64,000 nucleotides of DNA from Wukongibacter sp050859025 (GTDB lineage: Bacteria > Bacillota > Clostridia > Peptostreptococcales > Caminicellaceae). The translations under genes were made by a program, and so were the position numbers. The stretch covers positions 3,596,001-3,660,000 of the forward strand of contig NZ_CP138200.1 of the NCBI RefSeq assembly GCF_050859025.1. The letters are read 5' to 3'. The notes beneath the pieces are model-generated. The model was not told the origin of the DNA and made no database searches. It saw only the letters and a list, made by a program, of their open reading frames with translations. Positions 50,565 through 58,404 of this stretch are shown in pieces. Within the stretch, counting starts at the first letter, position 1, and every line of letters begins with the position of its first letter.

Positions 50565-51827
50565 TTAAAATATACCAATTTTTAGCTCCATATAATAGAC
50601 AATCAACCCTAAAATAATAGCTGGAATAGTTGTTATGATTGTAGCCCATAGTGATGATTTTCTATCTATAGCTAAAAGTGGAAATAACGCATCTCCATCC
50701 TGAGATATGGCATTAGATAACAAAGCTGCAAACGGTACCATTCCCTTTGTAAATAATGTTACGAAAATAACCTGTGGACCACATCCCGGTATCAATCCTA
50801 TAAGTGCACCTACTATAACAGCCATAAGTCCTGCTGAAGTCATTAGCTCCGTTATTATTGTTTCACCCGCAGCATAGTTTCCTCCACCCAGCCCAAATAT
50901 ACTAAATTCATAAATTAAATAGGCTACGTACACCCATGTAGAAACGAATGCCGTTTCCTGTGCACTATGAATAAGTGTTTCCTTTAATGACATAACCTTA
51001 AGCTCTGCTTCTTCATGGGTATCATCCTGAATAAATTTTTTACCCATAATCATAAGAATTATTGAGAAAAATGTTCCGGCAATTCCAATAACAGTACCAA
51101 GCCTTGGAACAAACAATGTATTTATATCTATCTGGAATAATAACATTATCCCTAAAATAAGTCCTATTGATATTATAAGCCAATAAAATGAGAAACCTTT
51201 ATGGGTAAACCTATAGCCAAGTGTATTAAAATCCTGATGACCTTTAGCATTATGGTGAAGAGCTAGGTCAACCTCGTCACCTTCATCATGACCAATGTGA
51301 GATATCAAATCTAATTTGCAGCTATTCATATTTTTACACTCATAGCTTTGTGTCATATGATCAACCTTCTCATGTATATCTTTTAGATCATGCTCTGACA
51401 GTTTTTTTATATTATTTAACAACTTATCTCCAATTTTATAATAGTCTACTATATAACCTGTAATTATAGCAGCTATAAAAGATAAAATACTAACTAGTAT
51501 ATAGTGTAGAGGTAATGTGGAGATTATTACAAAGGCCGAATCTCCCATTGTTGCTATAAGCGTTGCTACTACAGTTCCAAAGCTAACCTTTCCCTTCACA
51601 AATAAGGGCATTACAAAAATTGCTCCACCACACCCCGGAGTCAGCCCTAGAGCGGCTCCCAAAACGGGCTGTAATTTTTTTGATTGTTCTATCTTTCTAA
51701 CAAATGCTCCAGAATTCTTATAGTCTATATATCCGAAAAGGAGTAATACTGCTCCAACAAATACTCCTACTTGTAAAAATGAGTTCTCAGCACTAACTAG
51801 TACTATTTCAATGATATCTTTAAACAT
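50565..51827 (-). CDS. Putative heavy-metal exporter (10-TM permease, ArsP_2-like)
   Basis: A 420-residue membrane protein with about ten helices in two repeats. Each half has the motif GLTPGCGGAIFVMPLF or GLIPGCGPQVIFVTLF and a conserved GD in a later helix (MGDSAF; QDGDALFP). Between the halves is a cytoplasmic loop rich in His, Cys and Asp (HDLKDIHEKVDHM, HHNAKGH) that could bind metal. This family is annotated as putative heavy-metal or manganese exporter; substrate unproven. The ATG chosen follows AAGGAGGG; the open frame upstream reaches the neighbouring terminator. A cobalamin riboswitch lies just after the gene, so cobalt is an attractive but untested substrate. Confidence 0.8.
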   Translation of the reverse strand: MFKDIIEIVLVSAENSFLQVGVFVGAVLLLFGYIDYKNSGAFVRKIEQSKKLQPVLGAALGLTPGCGGAIFVMPLFVKGKVSFGTVVATLIATMGDSAFVIISTLPLHYILVSILSFIAAIITGYIVDYYKIGDKLLNNIKKLSEHDLKDIHEKVDHMTQSYECKNMNSCKLDLISHIGHDEGDEVDLALHHNAKGHQDFNTLGYRFTHKGFSFYWLIISIGLILGIMLLFQIDINTLFVPRLGTVIGIAGTFFSIILMIMGKKFIQDDTHEEAELKVMSLKETLIHSAQETAFVSTWVYVAYLIYEFSIFGLGGGNYAAGETIITELMTSAGLMAVIVGALIGLIPGCGPQVIFVTLFTKGMVPFAALLSNAISQDGDALFPLLAIDRKSSLWATIITTIPAIILGLIVYYMELKIGIF

Positions 51828-51888
51828 ATTGTCCCTCCTTGAAAATTTATCATTTATAAGGATACCCCCATTTAAAAAGTTTAAACAC

Positions 51889-51916
51889 AACAAAAGCGAC
51901 TACAGCCGCTTTTGTT
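51889..51916 (-). terminator. Terminator after the YyaL-like gene
   Basis: AACAAAAGCG / CGCTTTTGTT stem with an 8-base loop, directly after the stop codon; followed by TGTTTAAACTTTTT on the minus strand. Confidence 0.7.
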
Positions 51917-53971
51917 CTAGAATTCTTTTATCATTTCCAATATCTTCATCTTATCATTTAAAGGCTCCATACAAGTAAAATCCTTGCATATATAAGCAGT
52001 TGTTCTGCCATTTACCATCCTATAATCTTTAAGTTTATCATGTATGTTATCATATGCGTTAATATCCATATCTATGAATAATTTAGTAGTAAAGGGAAGA
52101 AACTTTTTATTAATCTCCTTTTTTATTTGTCTGTATTCACTATCACTACTTCTTCCAACTAAAACTATTTTATCCTTCATTCTACCATAACTTTCTAATG
52201 CAATTAACATAAAGGAATAGGATATAGGACTGAGATTTAAACTGCTACCAAATATCTCAAATTGCTTTGATATTACCTCATCAATTCTTCTATCTTCAAA
52301 AATTTGCGATAGCCTTATGAGATTATATGTAGCAACTGAATTTCCCGATGGAATAGCTCCGTCATATAACTCCTTCGGTCTTACTATCAGCTCTTCACTA
52401 TCCCTGCCATATAAATAGAAGCCACCCTTTTCTTCATCTAGAAAGAGATTAAACATATCCTTATATAATGATTCAGCTTTTGAGATATACTTTACATTAC
52501 CAGTTGTCTCAAAAAGTTCAAGTAAGGCCCACATAATAAAAGCATAATCATCAATATACGCTAAATACTTAGACTCTCCTTCCCTATATCTCGCTAGTAA
52601 CCTTCCATCATGTCTGATTAGTTTATTCATTATAAAGTTCATGGAGCTTTCAGCTGCTTTGATATATTCTTCCTTATCAAATACCTTTCCGCCTATAGCC
52701 AAGGCCGCTATCATTAGTCCATTCCATGATGTTAATATCTTATCGTCCTTGTAAGGATGGACTCTTTTTTCTCTGTATTCGAATAGTTTAAGTCTGCACA
52801 TCTCCAATCTATTTTTGAGATCTAAGTCTTGGATTTCAATGGGATTTCCATTATTGATTAAATTTGGGATGCTTTTACCCTCAAAGTTTCCTTCAGTAGT
52901 TATATCATAGTATCTACAGAATAGCTCCCCATCTTTATCTCCCAATACTTCCATTATTTCTTCAAAAGACCAAACATAAAATTTGCCTTCTACTCCTTCT
53001 GAGTCAGCATCTTCCGCTGTAAAAAATCCTCCATTCTGTGAGGTCATATCTCTAATGATATAGGTAAAGATATTCTTAGCAATATCACCGTATTTTTGCT
53101 TTTTAGTTACTAAGAACAGCTCTACATATATCATTCCTAGTAATGCGTTATCGTACAACATTTTTTCAAAATGAGGTACTAACCATTTTTCATCGGTAGA
53201 ATATCTAGTGAAGCCAAATCCAACATGGTCAAATAGTCCACCTCTATACATGTCCTCCAGAGTCTTTTCTACCATCTTTACAGCCTTCTCTTCACCACTT
53301 AATTTCCAATATCTAAGAAGAAACATTAAATTATGAGGTGTTGGAAATTTAGGAGCCTTTCCAAAGCCTCCATAAGCTTCATCAAAGTTGCTTATGTAAT
53401 ACCCATAGGCTTTCTCTAATATTTTTTTATCTATTTCCTCAGCCTCAAAGTTTTCACTTGCATCCTTTACCGCATTGTATATTTTTTCAGTAGATTCTAT
53501 TATTTCATTTCTATTTTTCTTCCACTTTTTACTTATATAAATTAATATCTCAATAAGCCCTGTTCTACCGTATTTAGTTCTTTTAGGAAAGTAGGTTCCT
53601 GCATAAAAGGGCTTCTTATCAGAAGTCATAAGTATAGTTAGAGGCCATCCACCGTGACCAACTATAGCCTGACATACATTCATATAAATAGAATCCACAT
53701 CTGGCCTTTCTTCCCTGTCAACCTTAATGGATATAAAGTTCTCATTTAGAATTTCTGCTACTTCTTTATCTTCAAAACATTCTCTTTCCATCACGTGACA
53801 CCAGTGACATGTGGAATAACCAATACTTAGAAATATAGGTCTATCTTCTTTTTTTGCTTTTTCAAAGGCTTCATCTGACCAAGAATACCAATCTACCGGA
53901 TTATAAGCATGCTGTAGAAGGTATGGACTTTTTTCATCTATAAGTCTATTAGATTTTTTATCTATGCTCAT
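51917..53971 (-). CDS. YyaL-like thioredoxin-domain protein
   Basis: A 684-residue protein of the YyaL/SPATA20 family. The N-terminal thioredoxin-like domain has STCHWCHVME instead of a normal CxxC, and NPVDWYSW and GGWPLTILMTSDKKPFYAGTYFP are family hallmarks. The rest is an (alpha/alpha)6-barrel glycosidase-like domain (GGGFFTAEDADSEGVEGKFYVW; TSWNGLMIAALA). The biochemical role is unknown. ATG follows GGAGATG. It is transcribed alone. Confidence 0.9.
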   Translation of the reverse strand: MSIDKKSNRLIDEKSPYLLQHAYNPVDWYSWSDEAFEKAKKEDRPIFLSIGYSTCHWCHVMERECFEDKEVAEILNENFISIKVDREERPDVDSIYMNVCQAIVGHGGWPLTILMTSDKKPFYAGTYFPKRTKYGRTGLIEILIYISKKWKKNRNEIIESTEKIYNAVKDASENFEAEEIDKKILEKAYGYYISNFDEAYGGFGKAPKFPTPHNLMFLLRYWKLSGEEKAVKMVEKTLEDMYRGGLFDHVGFGFTRYSTDEKWLVPHFEKMLYDNALLGMIYVELFLVTKKQKYGDIAKNIFTYIIRDMTSQNGGFFTAEDADSEGVEGKFYVWSFEEIMEVLGDKDGELFCRYYDITTEGNFEGKSIPNLINNGNPIEIQDLDLKNRLEMCRLKLFEYREKRVHPYKDDKILTSWNGLMIAALAIGGKVFDKEEYIKAAESSMNFIMNKLIRHDGRLLARYREGESKYLAYIDDYAFIMWALLELFETTGNVKYISKAESLYKDMFNLFLDEEKGGFYLYGRDSEELIVRPKELYDGAIPSGNSVATYNLIRLSQIFEDRRIDEVISKQFEIFGSSLNLSPISYSFMLIALESYGRMKDKIVLVGRSSDSEYRQIKKEINKKFLPFTTKLFIDMDINAYDNIHDKLKDYRMVNGRTTAYICKDFTCMEPLNDKMKILEMIKEF

Positions 53972-54135
53972 GATATCATCTCCAAATTTTTTCAAGGTTG
54001 TATTATTACTTAATATATTCCCCAAAAAAATAATAAGATATTATGAATTGTATATCTTAAAGCTTAATGTATTTTTTTCTATTTTTATCTATATAATATA
54101 TTTTAGAAATAAGTTCTTTTCATCTAAATATTTTA

Positions 54136-54240
54136 CTATAGAAATCGTAATAAATCTTTTACATTTTGATTCCTTGAAAAGCCTTGAATCATTGGCTATT
54201 CAAAAAATTAAAATGTAGATTTATAAGTACGTTCTATATA
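54136..54240. repeat. Family B palindromic repeat, copy B4
   Basis: Begins ctatagaaatcgtaataaa, ends ataagtacgttctatata, arms cttttacattttgattcc and attaaaatgtagat around gccttgaatcattggc. It lies in the gap of about 520 bases between the YyaL-like gene and the antitoxin-like gene; the rest of that gap holds only a promoter. Confidence 0.88.
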
Positions 54241-54411
54241 TTTAATTAATTCTAACTCACTTCAAAAACCGTAGAAGTAAAAATTTTCTCTAAACACTGA
54301 TTAATTTAAAAACAATATACGATTTAGTTAGATGTCGAACTTTCAACTCGACTCATCATTATATCTATAACAGATTCATTATTTAAGCTCTTACCTATTT
54401 ACTATTGACAT

Positions 54412-54440
54412 TTGTTACAATCTATTATTAATGATATAAT
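54412..54440 (+). promoter_or_regulatory. Sigma-A promoter of the antitoxin-like gene
   Basis: TTGTTA, 17 bases, TATAAT (54435-54440); about 50 bases before the start codon. A TTGACA lies 6 bases further up but is too far for the same -10 box. Confidence 0.65.
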
Positions 54441-54490
54441 AAAATTGTAAAGAAGATTTCTTTATTAAATTGAATAAAGGAGGTAATACT

Positions 54491-54760
54491 GTGGAAGGTT
54501 TAGTTGCTGTAGATTTGGGAGTAACAACTGAAAGTAGAATAGCTTTAGATAGCTTAGACCTCGATGCTTTCAATAGCCTGTTACTCGTAACAAATATGGA
54601 ACATAAAAAGTTCCTGATTACAGAGAATGGTAAACCGATAGCCGCAATAGTTCCAGTTGATGAGTATAATCAGCACGTCCCATGCTTTGATAAACTTAGC
54701 CAACAGAATTTATATTCATTGTTAGATGAATATGAAGAAGAACTAGATCGCATTATCTGA
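54491..54760 (+). CDS. Phd/YefM-type antitoxin-like protein, solitary
   Basis: An 89-residue protein. The segment HKKFLITENGKPIAAIVPVDEYN has the shape of the Phd/YefM antitoxin DNA-binding domain (GKPxAxLVSxxEY), and the end is acidic and helical (YSLLDEYEEELDRII), as in toxin-binding tails. Start is GTG 7 bases after AAAGGAGG. No toxin gene adjoins it: the next genes are on the other strand or unrelated. It could regulate a distant gene or be a remnant. Confidence 0.6.
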   Translation: MEGLVAVDLGVTTESRIALDSLDLDAFNSLLLVTNMEHKKFLITENGKPIAAIVPVDEYNQHVPCFDKLSQQNLYSLLDEYEEELDRII

Positions 54761-54829
54761 CTCTTGGATATTCATAATCCATTAAAGGAGTTTTATTTTA
54801 AAATATAGATATTTAATCTACTTATTTTT

Positions 54830-54871
54830 GTAGAGGTTTTTATAGGGGTTAATAAAAATCCTCTACTTTTT
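54830..54871 (+). terminator. Terminator after the antitoxin-like gene
   Basis: GTAGAGG.TTTTTAT / ATAAAAA.CCTCTAC stem followed by five T; 70 bases after the stop. Confidence 0.82.
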
Positions 54872-54956
54872 ATTGTATAATTATAAAAGTAAAGTTAAAT
54901 GCAGCTCTATCAATGCTAATGAAAATCAACCCCCTCTATCACTAGCTGTAAAAAAT

Positions 54957-54980
54957 AAAAGACATCAATTGATGCCTTTT
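54957..54980 (-). terminator. Terminator after the 75-residue gene
   Basis: AAAAGgCATCAATTGATGtCTTTT on the minus strand, followed by ATTTTTT; about 85 bases after the stop codon. Confidence 0.65.
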
Positions 54981-55063
54981 TAGCTTTAAATATGTAAATT
55001 TTAACTCATAGTCCTTTATATCACTAATCATAATACTTTCTCTAATAGTGGGTCATATTTATC

Positions 55064-55291
55064 TTATTGAATGTGGCTTTTCTGTATCTTGGACGTTTCT
55101 ATCTCATGTAACAATCCCTTTATTTTCTCTATATAATCACTATTTCTTTCTTCTTTGAGAGCAGTTTCAAGCTCTTTTTTTAATTCTATCATAAAATCAT
55201 AGGTTCTTCCTTCCTTTTTTGCATCTACTAGCTCTTTAAATTTTTTCTGAAACGTAATATCTACTATTTCAATTGTGTCTGTATCTTTCAT
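55064..55291 (-). CDS. Small helical hypothetical protein
   Basis: A 75-residue soluble protein, Lys/Glu-rich and probably one long helical hairpin (KKFKELVDAKKEGRTYDFMIELKKELETALKEERN). ATG follows AAGGAGG at 8 bases. No family recognised. It is flanked by terminators and stands alone. Confidence 0.6.
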   Translation of the reverse strand: MKDTDTIEIVDITFQKKFKELVDAKKEGRTYDFMIELKKELETALKEERNSDYIEKIKGLLHEIETSKIQKSHIQ

Positions 55292-55573
55292 TCTAATTAC
55301 CTCCTTATATTTTAACCATAATACTTTTTATTCAACAAATTATTCTTTTTTCCTTTTGGTACTTCTTGGATTCATTTTCCTAAAAATAAGGGGCTCTGCT
55401 TGTAACAAAGATATAGTTAAATGCATAAGAAATAGGTTTATTGTATGAAAAAAAGACATATTCATATTTTAGGCACAAAAAACTAACTGTGTAAATTAAA
55501 TTAGTATTTTTTAATACATTAAAGGTCAAAATAATATAATAATTATATCTTTTTTTGAATTAGGTGATAAAAC

Positions 55574-56116
55574 TTGGATACATTTAATGATATTATAAAG
55601 CTTCAGGAAAAACTAACAAATTTAGAGCATCAGCATTGGATAGATTATGTTGTCTTTTCTCTAAATTGGTGGATACTTCTTGTTACCCTTATTCTCCCTT
55701 GGTTTATTTGGTGGAAGATTTGTGATAAAAGGTATATAAAGGAATTACTAATCTATGGACTTTTCATTATGGTTGTAAGTTCAACTTTAGATGACCTAGG
55801 GCTAGCCCTTTCACTTTGGTCATATCCATATCAATTACTTCAAGTTGCTGATCGACTAAATTCCGTTGACCTTAGTGCACTACCTATTTGTTATATGACG
55901 ATTTTTCAATTCTTTCCAAAGTGGAAATCCTTTATTATATCTAATTTAATTTTTTCTTTATCTTGTGCTTTTATTTTTGAGCCTCTGTTAGTATTGCTTG
56001 GTATCTATAAGACCTTGACTTGGAAATACTTATATTCCTTTCCAATTTATTTTGCTATTGCAATAATAGGGAAACTTATTATTAGTAAGTTAAATAAAGT
56101 ATCAAATTTTGAATAG
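55574..56116 (+). CDS. CBO0543-type membrane protein
   Basis: A 180-residue protein with about five membrane helices rich in Trp and aromatic residues (HWIDYVVFSLNWWILLVTLILPWFIWW). It resembles the CBO0543 family of spore formers, function unknown. The start is TTG, 8 bases after TTAGGTGA. Single gene upstream of the lysine riboswitch region. Confidence 0.7.
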   Translation: MDTFNDIIKLQEKLTNLEHQHWIDYVVFSLNWWILLVTLILPWFIWWKICDKRYIKELLIYGLFIMVVSSTLDDLGLALSLWSYPYQLLQVADRLNSVDLSALPICYMTIFQFFPKWKSFIISNLIFSLSCAFIFEPLLVLLGIYKTLTWKYLYSFPIYFAIAIIGKLIISKLNKVSNFE

Positions 56117-56222
56117 ATCATTTCTTACGTAGAGCTTAAAAGCATATAGTAAAAGCTCTATTTTCATTATAATTTTGTCAATCTTAAAAATTATTTTAAT
56201 TTTTAATAATAAACTATTTTTA

Positions 56223-56251
56223 TTGACAAGTCATTTCTCATGTGATAAATT
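56223..56251 (+). promoter_or_regulatory. Promoter of the lysine riboswitch leader
   Basis: TTGACA, 17 bases, TAAATT with an extended -10 TG. It lies about 45 bases before the aptamer. Confidence 0.7.
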
Positions 56252-56289
56252 TTTATACATGTCAATTAAATATTACTTATTACCTCATC

Positions 56290-56480
56290 CCTAAATGGTT
56301 GAGGTAGAGGTGCGATACCTAAGAGTACCTATATGGAGGCCGAAAGCCTTAGAAGTATAGGAAAAGGAGTTATCGCCGAAGTGATAGATAACAAAATCTA
56401 TTGCTGGGTCTACATCAAATAGGTGTAGGACTGTCATCAGACTGGTTGCCCTACCATCTGGTGGAGTGCTATCTCATTAT
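56290..56480 (+). promoter_or_regulatory. Lysine riboswitch (L box)
   Basis: Landmarks in order: GAGGTAGAGGTGCGA, AGAGTA, GGAGGCCGAAAGCCTT, GTTATCGCCGAAGTGATA, TTGCTGGG, GGACTGTCATCAGACTGG, and GTGGAGTGCTATCTCA, which pairs with the 5' TGAGGTAG to form P1. Lysine binding should end transcription. The terminator that follows is split by an IS3 element, and the probable lysine transporter gene is beyond the insertion. Confidence 0.93.
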
Positions 56481-56523
56481 GGGCAGATTGGGGATAGGTG
56501 TATCTTCTGTTTTTGTGATGCTT

Positions 56524-56545
56524 AAACACCCGACTGATCTGAACA
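56524..56545 (+). terminator. Left half of the split riboswitch terminator
   Basis: AAACACCCGACTGATCTGA pairs, across the insertion, with TCAATCTAGTTAGGTGTTT at 58247-58265. The T run belongs to the right half. This is therefore only half a hairpin in the present sequence. Confidence 0.75.
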
Positions 56546-56613
56546 TGCCCCTGTCAAGTAGACAGTGAAAATAATATAAACTTACGCTAATCAAATATTG
56601 GTTAGCGTTCTTT

Positions 56614-57528
56614 TTATGCAGCTAATAATTGTTTACGATATTCGATTGGGGTCATGCTCTTCAATCGCTTCTGGTATCGTCGGTTATTATAAAAGTATAT
56701 ATATTTATCAATAGATTGTTCTAATTCTTCATATGTATCAAATTTATTTAAGTGATACATTTCAGATTTTAACATTCCCCAGAAGGCTTCCATTGGGCCA
56801 TTATCAATACAGCGTCCTACACGAGACATACTTTGAGTCATTCCAGCTTTTTCTAACATATTTTTAAACAGTTTTGAGGTGTATTGAAACCCCCTGTCGC
56901 TGTGAAATAGTGGCGTTACATTTGGATGAATTTCATTTGCCCTTTTAAAGGTTTCAAATACCAGTGAGTTATTATTTGACTTTCCAAGCACGTAAGCAAC
57001 GACACTTTTATCTGCCAAATCAATAATTGCACTAAGATAAGCTTTGCTATTTGCACCGTATTTAAACTCAGTCACATCTGTTAACCACTTTTCACCAAAG
57101 TTGTTAGCATTAAATTTGCGATCTAAGATATTTTCGGCTGTCGTTTCAGGTGTCGATTTCACATATTTCTTTTTCTTAGGTCTACAAACTGATTTTAAGC
57201 CAAGGATATCCATTAAGCGATAGATTCTTTTGTGATTTACATGAAAATCAGTCTCACGATTGATGATTATGGTCATTTGCCGATAACCTGGAATTCCATC
57301 TTGTTCTTCATACTTCTCTTTAATAATTTCAACAAGGTGTTTGTTGAAATTTTCATTTTTGCTTTCATTGCGATTGTTCCACTTGTAGTAGGATGAGCGT
57401 GGGATTTCAATATATGTACATAATTCTGAAATCGAATAACTCTTTGATTTATTTAATTCTTTTATCGTTGTGTAAATCGTTTCATGTCTTACATTACTTA
57501 GGACCGCCTCCTTTCTATCTCTTCTAAC
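56614..57528 (-). CDS. IS3-family transposase OrfB (made by frameshift)
   Basis: The rve-type integrase part. From the slippery site the -1 frame runs open for about 304 residues (ERRGGPK-side start, then an HTH_21 region GIPGYRQM and the DDE core). Catalytic residues are in WLTDVTEF (D), HSDRGFQYTS (D) and NGPMEAFWGMLKSE (E). It has no good start of its own, as usual, and is made as an OrfAB fusion. The element's end lies about 70 bases past its stop. Confidence 0.9.
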   Translation of the reverse strand, partial: VRRDRKEAVLSNVRHETIYTTIKELNKSKSYSISELCTYIEIPRSSYYKWNNRNESKNENFNKHLVEIIKEKYEEQDGIPGYRQMTIIINRETDFHVNHKRIYRLMDILGLKSVCRPKKKKYVKSTPETTAENILDRKFNANNFGEKWLTDVTEFKYGANSKAYLSAIIDLADKSVVAYVLGKSNNNSLVFETFKRANEIHPNVTPLFHSDRGFQYTSKLFKNMLEKAGMTQSMSRVGRCIDNGPMEAFWGMLKSEMYHLNKFDTYEELEQSIDKYIYFYNNRRYQKRLKSMTPIEYRKQLLAA

Positions 57529-58181
57529 TTTTTTAGAAAATCTATCTCCATCTGCTGTTTGCGATTTTCTGCTTGTAGCAGCTTATTTTGTGCTCTTAGT
57601 TTTTCAATTTCAGTTAACTCACTTTCTGTTTTGCCCTTACCTCTTCGGTCTTGTAATCCTTCAATCCCGCTTTTTTTATATTTCTTAGTCCAAGTGTAAA
57701 CTTGCTGATAGGATACTTGGAATTTTTCAGCCGTCTTTGCATAGTTACACTCATTATCAATACAATATTCTATAATCTCAATGCGTTCATCGAGTGTTGT
57801 TTTTCTTCCTTTAGTCATGACAATAGCTCCTCCCGTACCTGAAGATTTTAACTGTTCATGACTATTATACTTTAAAACCCAATTCATTATGGTTCTTTTA
57901 GAAGGTATCTTATACTTTTTAGATAGATCAATAAATGAACCTTCTCCATTTAAATATGAATTTATAACTTGTACTTTAAATGAGGCACTATAGTGCTTAT
58001 TTGTAGATTTTGCGCGAAGTCCATCAGCGCCCAATGCTTGGTAATTTTTTACCCAGGCTCTTAAAGTTGTCCAATTAATATCATACATGGATGCAATTGT
58101 TTCGTATGATCCTTCATTATTTAGGTATTTCATAACTGCTCCTAGCTTTAATTCACAAGAAACCTTAGGTTTTCTTCCCAT
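57498..58181 (-). CDS. IS3-family transposase OrfA
   Basis: A 227-residue DNA-binding protein with two or three helix-turn-helix units (YETIASMYDINWTTLRAWVK; FIDLSKKYKIPSKRTIMNW; AKTAEKFQVSYQQVYTW) and a leucine-zipper-like end (LRAQNKLLQAENRKQQMEI). The ATG chosen lies 9 bases after GAGGAGGAG. It is long for an OrfA, as in the IS150 branch. It overlaps OrfB. Confidence 0.88.
   Translation of the reverse strand: MGRKPKVSCELKLGAVMKYLNNEGSYETIASMYDINWTTLRAWVKNYQALGADGLRAKSTNKHYSASFKVQVINSYLNGEGSFIDLSKKYKIPSKRTIMNWVLKYNSHEQLKSSGTGGAIVMTKGRKTTLDERIEIIEYCIDNECNYAKTAEKFQVSYQQVYTWTKKYKKSGIEGLQDRRGKGKTESELTEIEKLRAQNKLLQAENRKQQMEIDFLKKLEEIERRRS
57528..57534 (-). other. Programmed -1 frameshift site of the IS3 element
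   Basis: The minus strand reads A AAA AAG in the OrfA frame, a classical X-XXY-YYZ slippery heptamer. It lies in the OrfA/OrfB overlap about ten codons before the OrfA stop, and slipping by -1 joins the OrfB frame. Confidence 0.85.
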
Positions 58182-58246
58182 AGAAAATGCTCCTCCTCGT
58201 AGCAAACAGTTTTATTATTTAAACTGTCCACTACAAGGGGAGCATA

Positions 58247-58269
58247 TCAATCTAGTTAGGTGTTTTTTT
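58247..58269 (+). terminator. Right half of the split riboswitch terminator
   Basis: TCAATCTAGTTAGGTGTTT followed by a T run to 58269; see the left half at 56524. Without the left arm it cannot fold as a terminator. Confidence 0.75.
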
Positions 58270-58404
58270 ATTTTGGTCATTTTTAGGAAAAAATCTGAGC
58301 AAAGCCAAGGGGTTTGCTCCTCCCTAAGTTTTATCATCTAATAGCTATCAGTTAAATGCGCCTATCGCCTCAATACATTTATCTAATAATAGGAGGAATT
58401 AATT

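Larger units (their letters stand above)
56546..58244 (-). mobile_element. IS3-family insertion sequence (about 1.7 kb)
   Basis: Two overlapping transposase frames on the minus strand are bounded by imperfect inverted ends: TGCCCCTGTCAAGTAGACAG on the left and the complement of ctgtccactacaaggggagca on the right. I see no clear target duplication, so borders are good to a few bases. The transposase looks intact (DDE triad, frameshift site), so the insertion may be recent and still mobile. Confidence 0.88.

Noticed and set aside
56536..58250. Target-site duplication of the IS3 element
   Set aside because: The bases next to the two inverted ends (gaaca and tatca) do not match as a 3-5 bp repeat, so I do not claim one.
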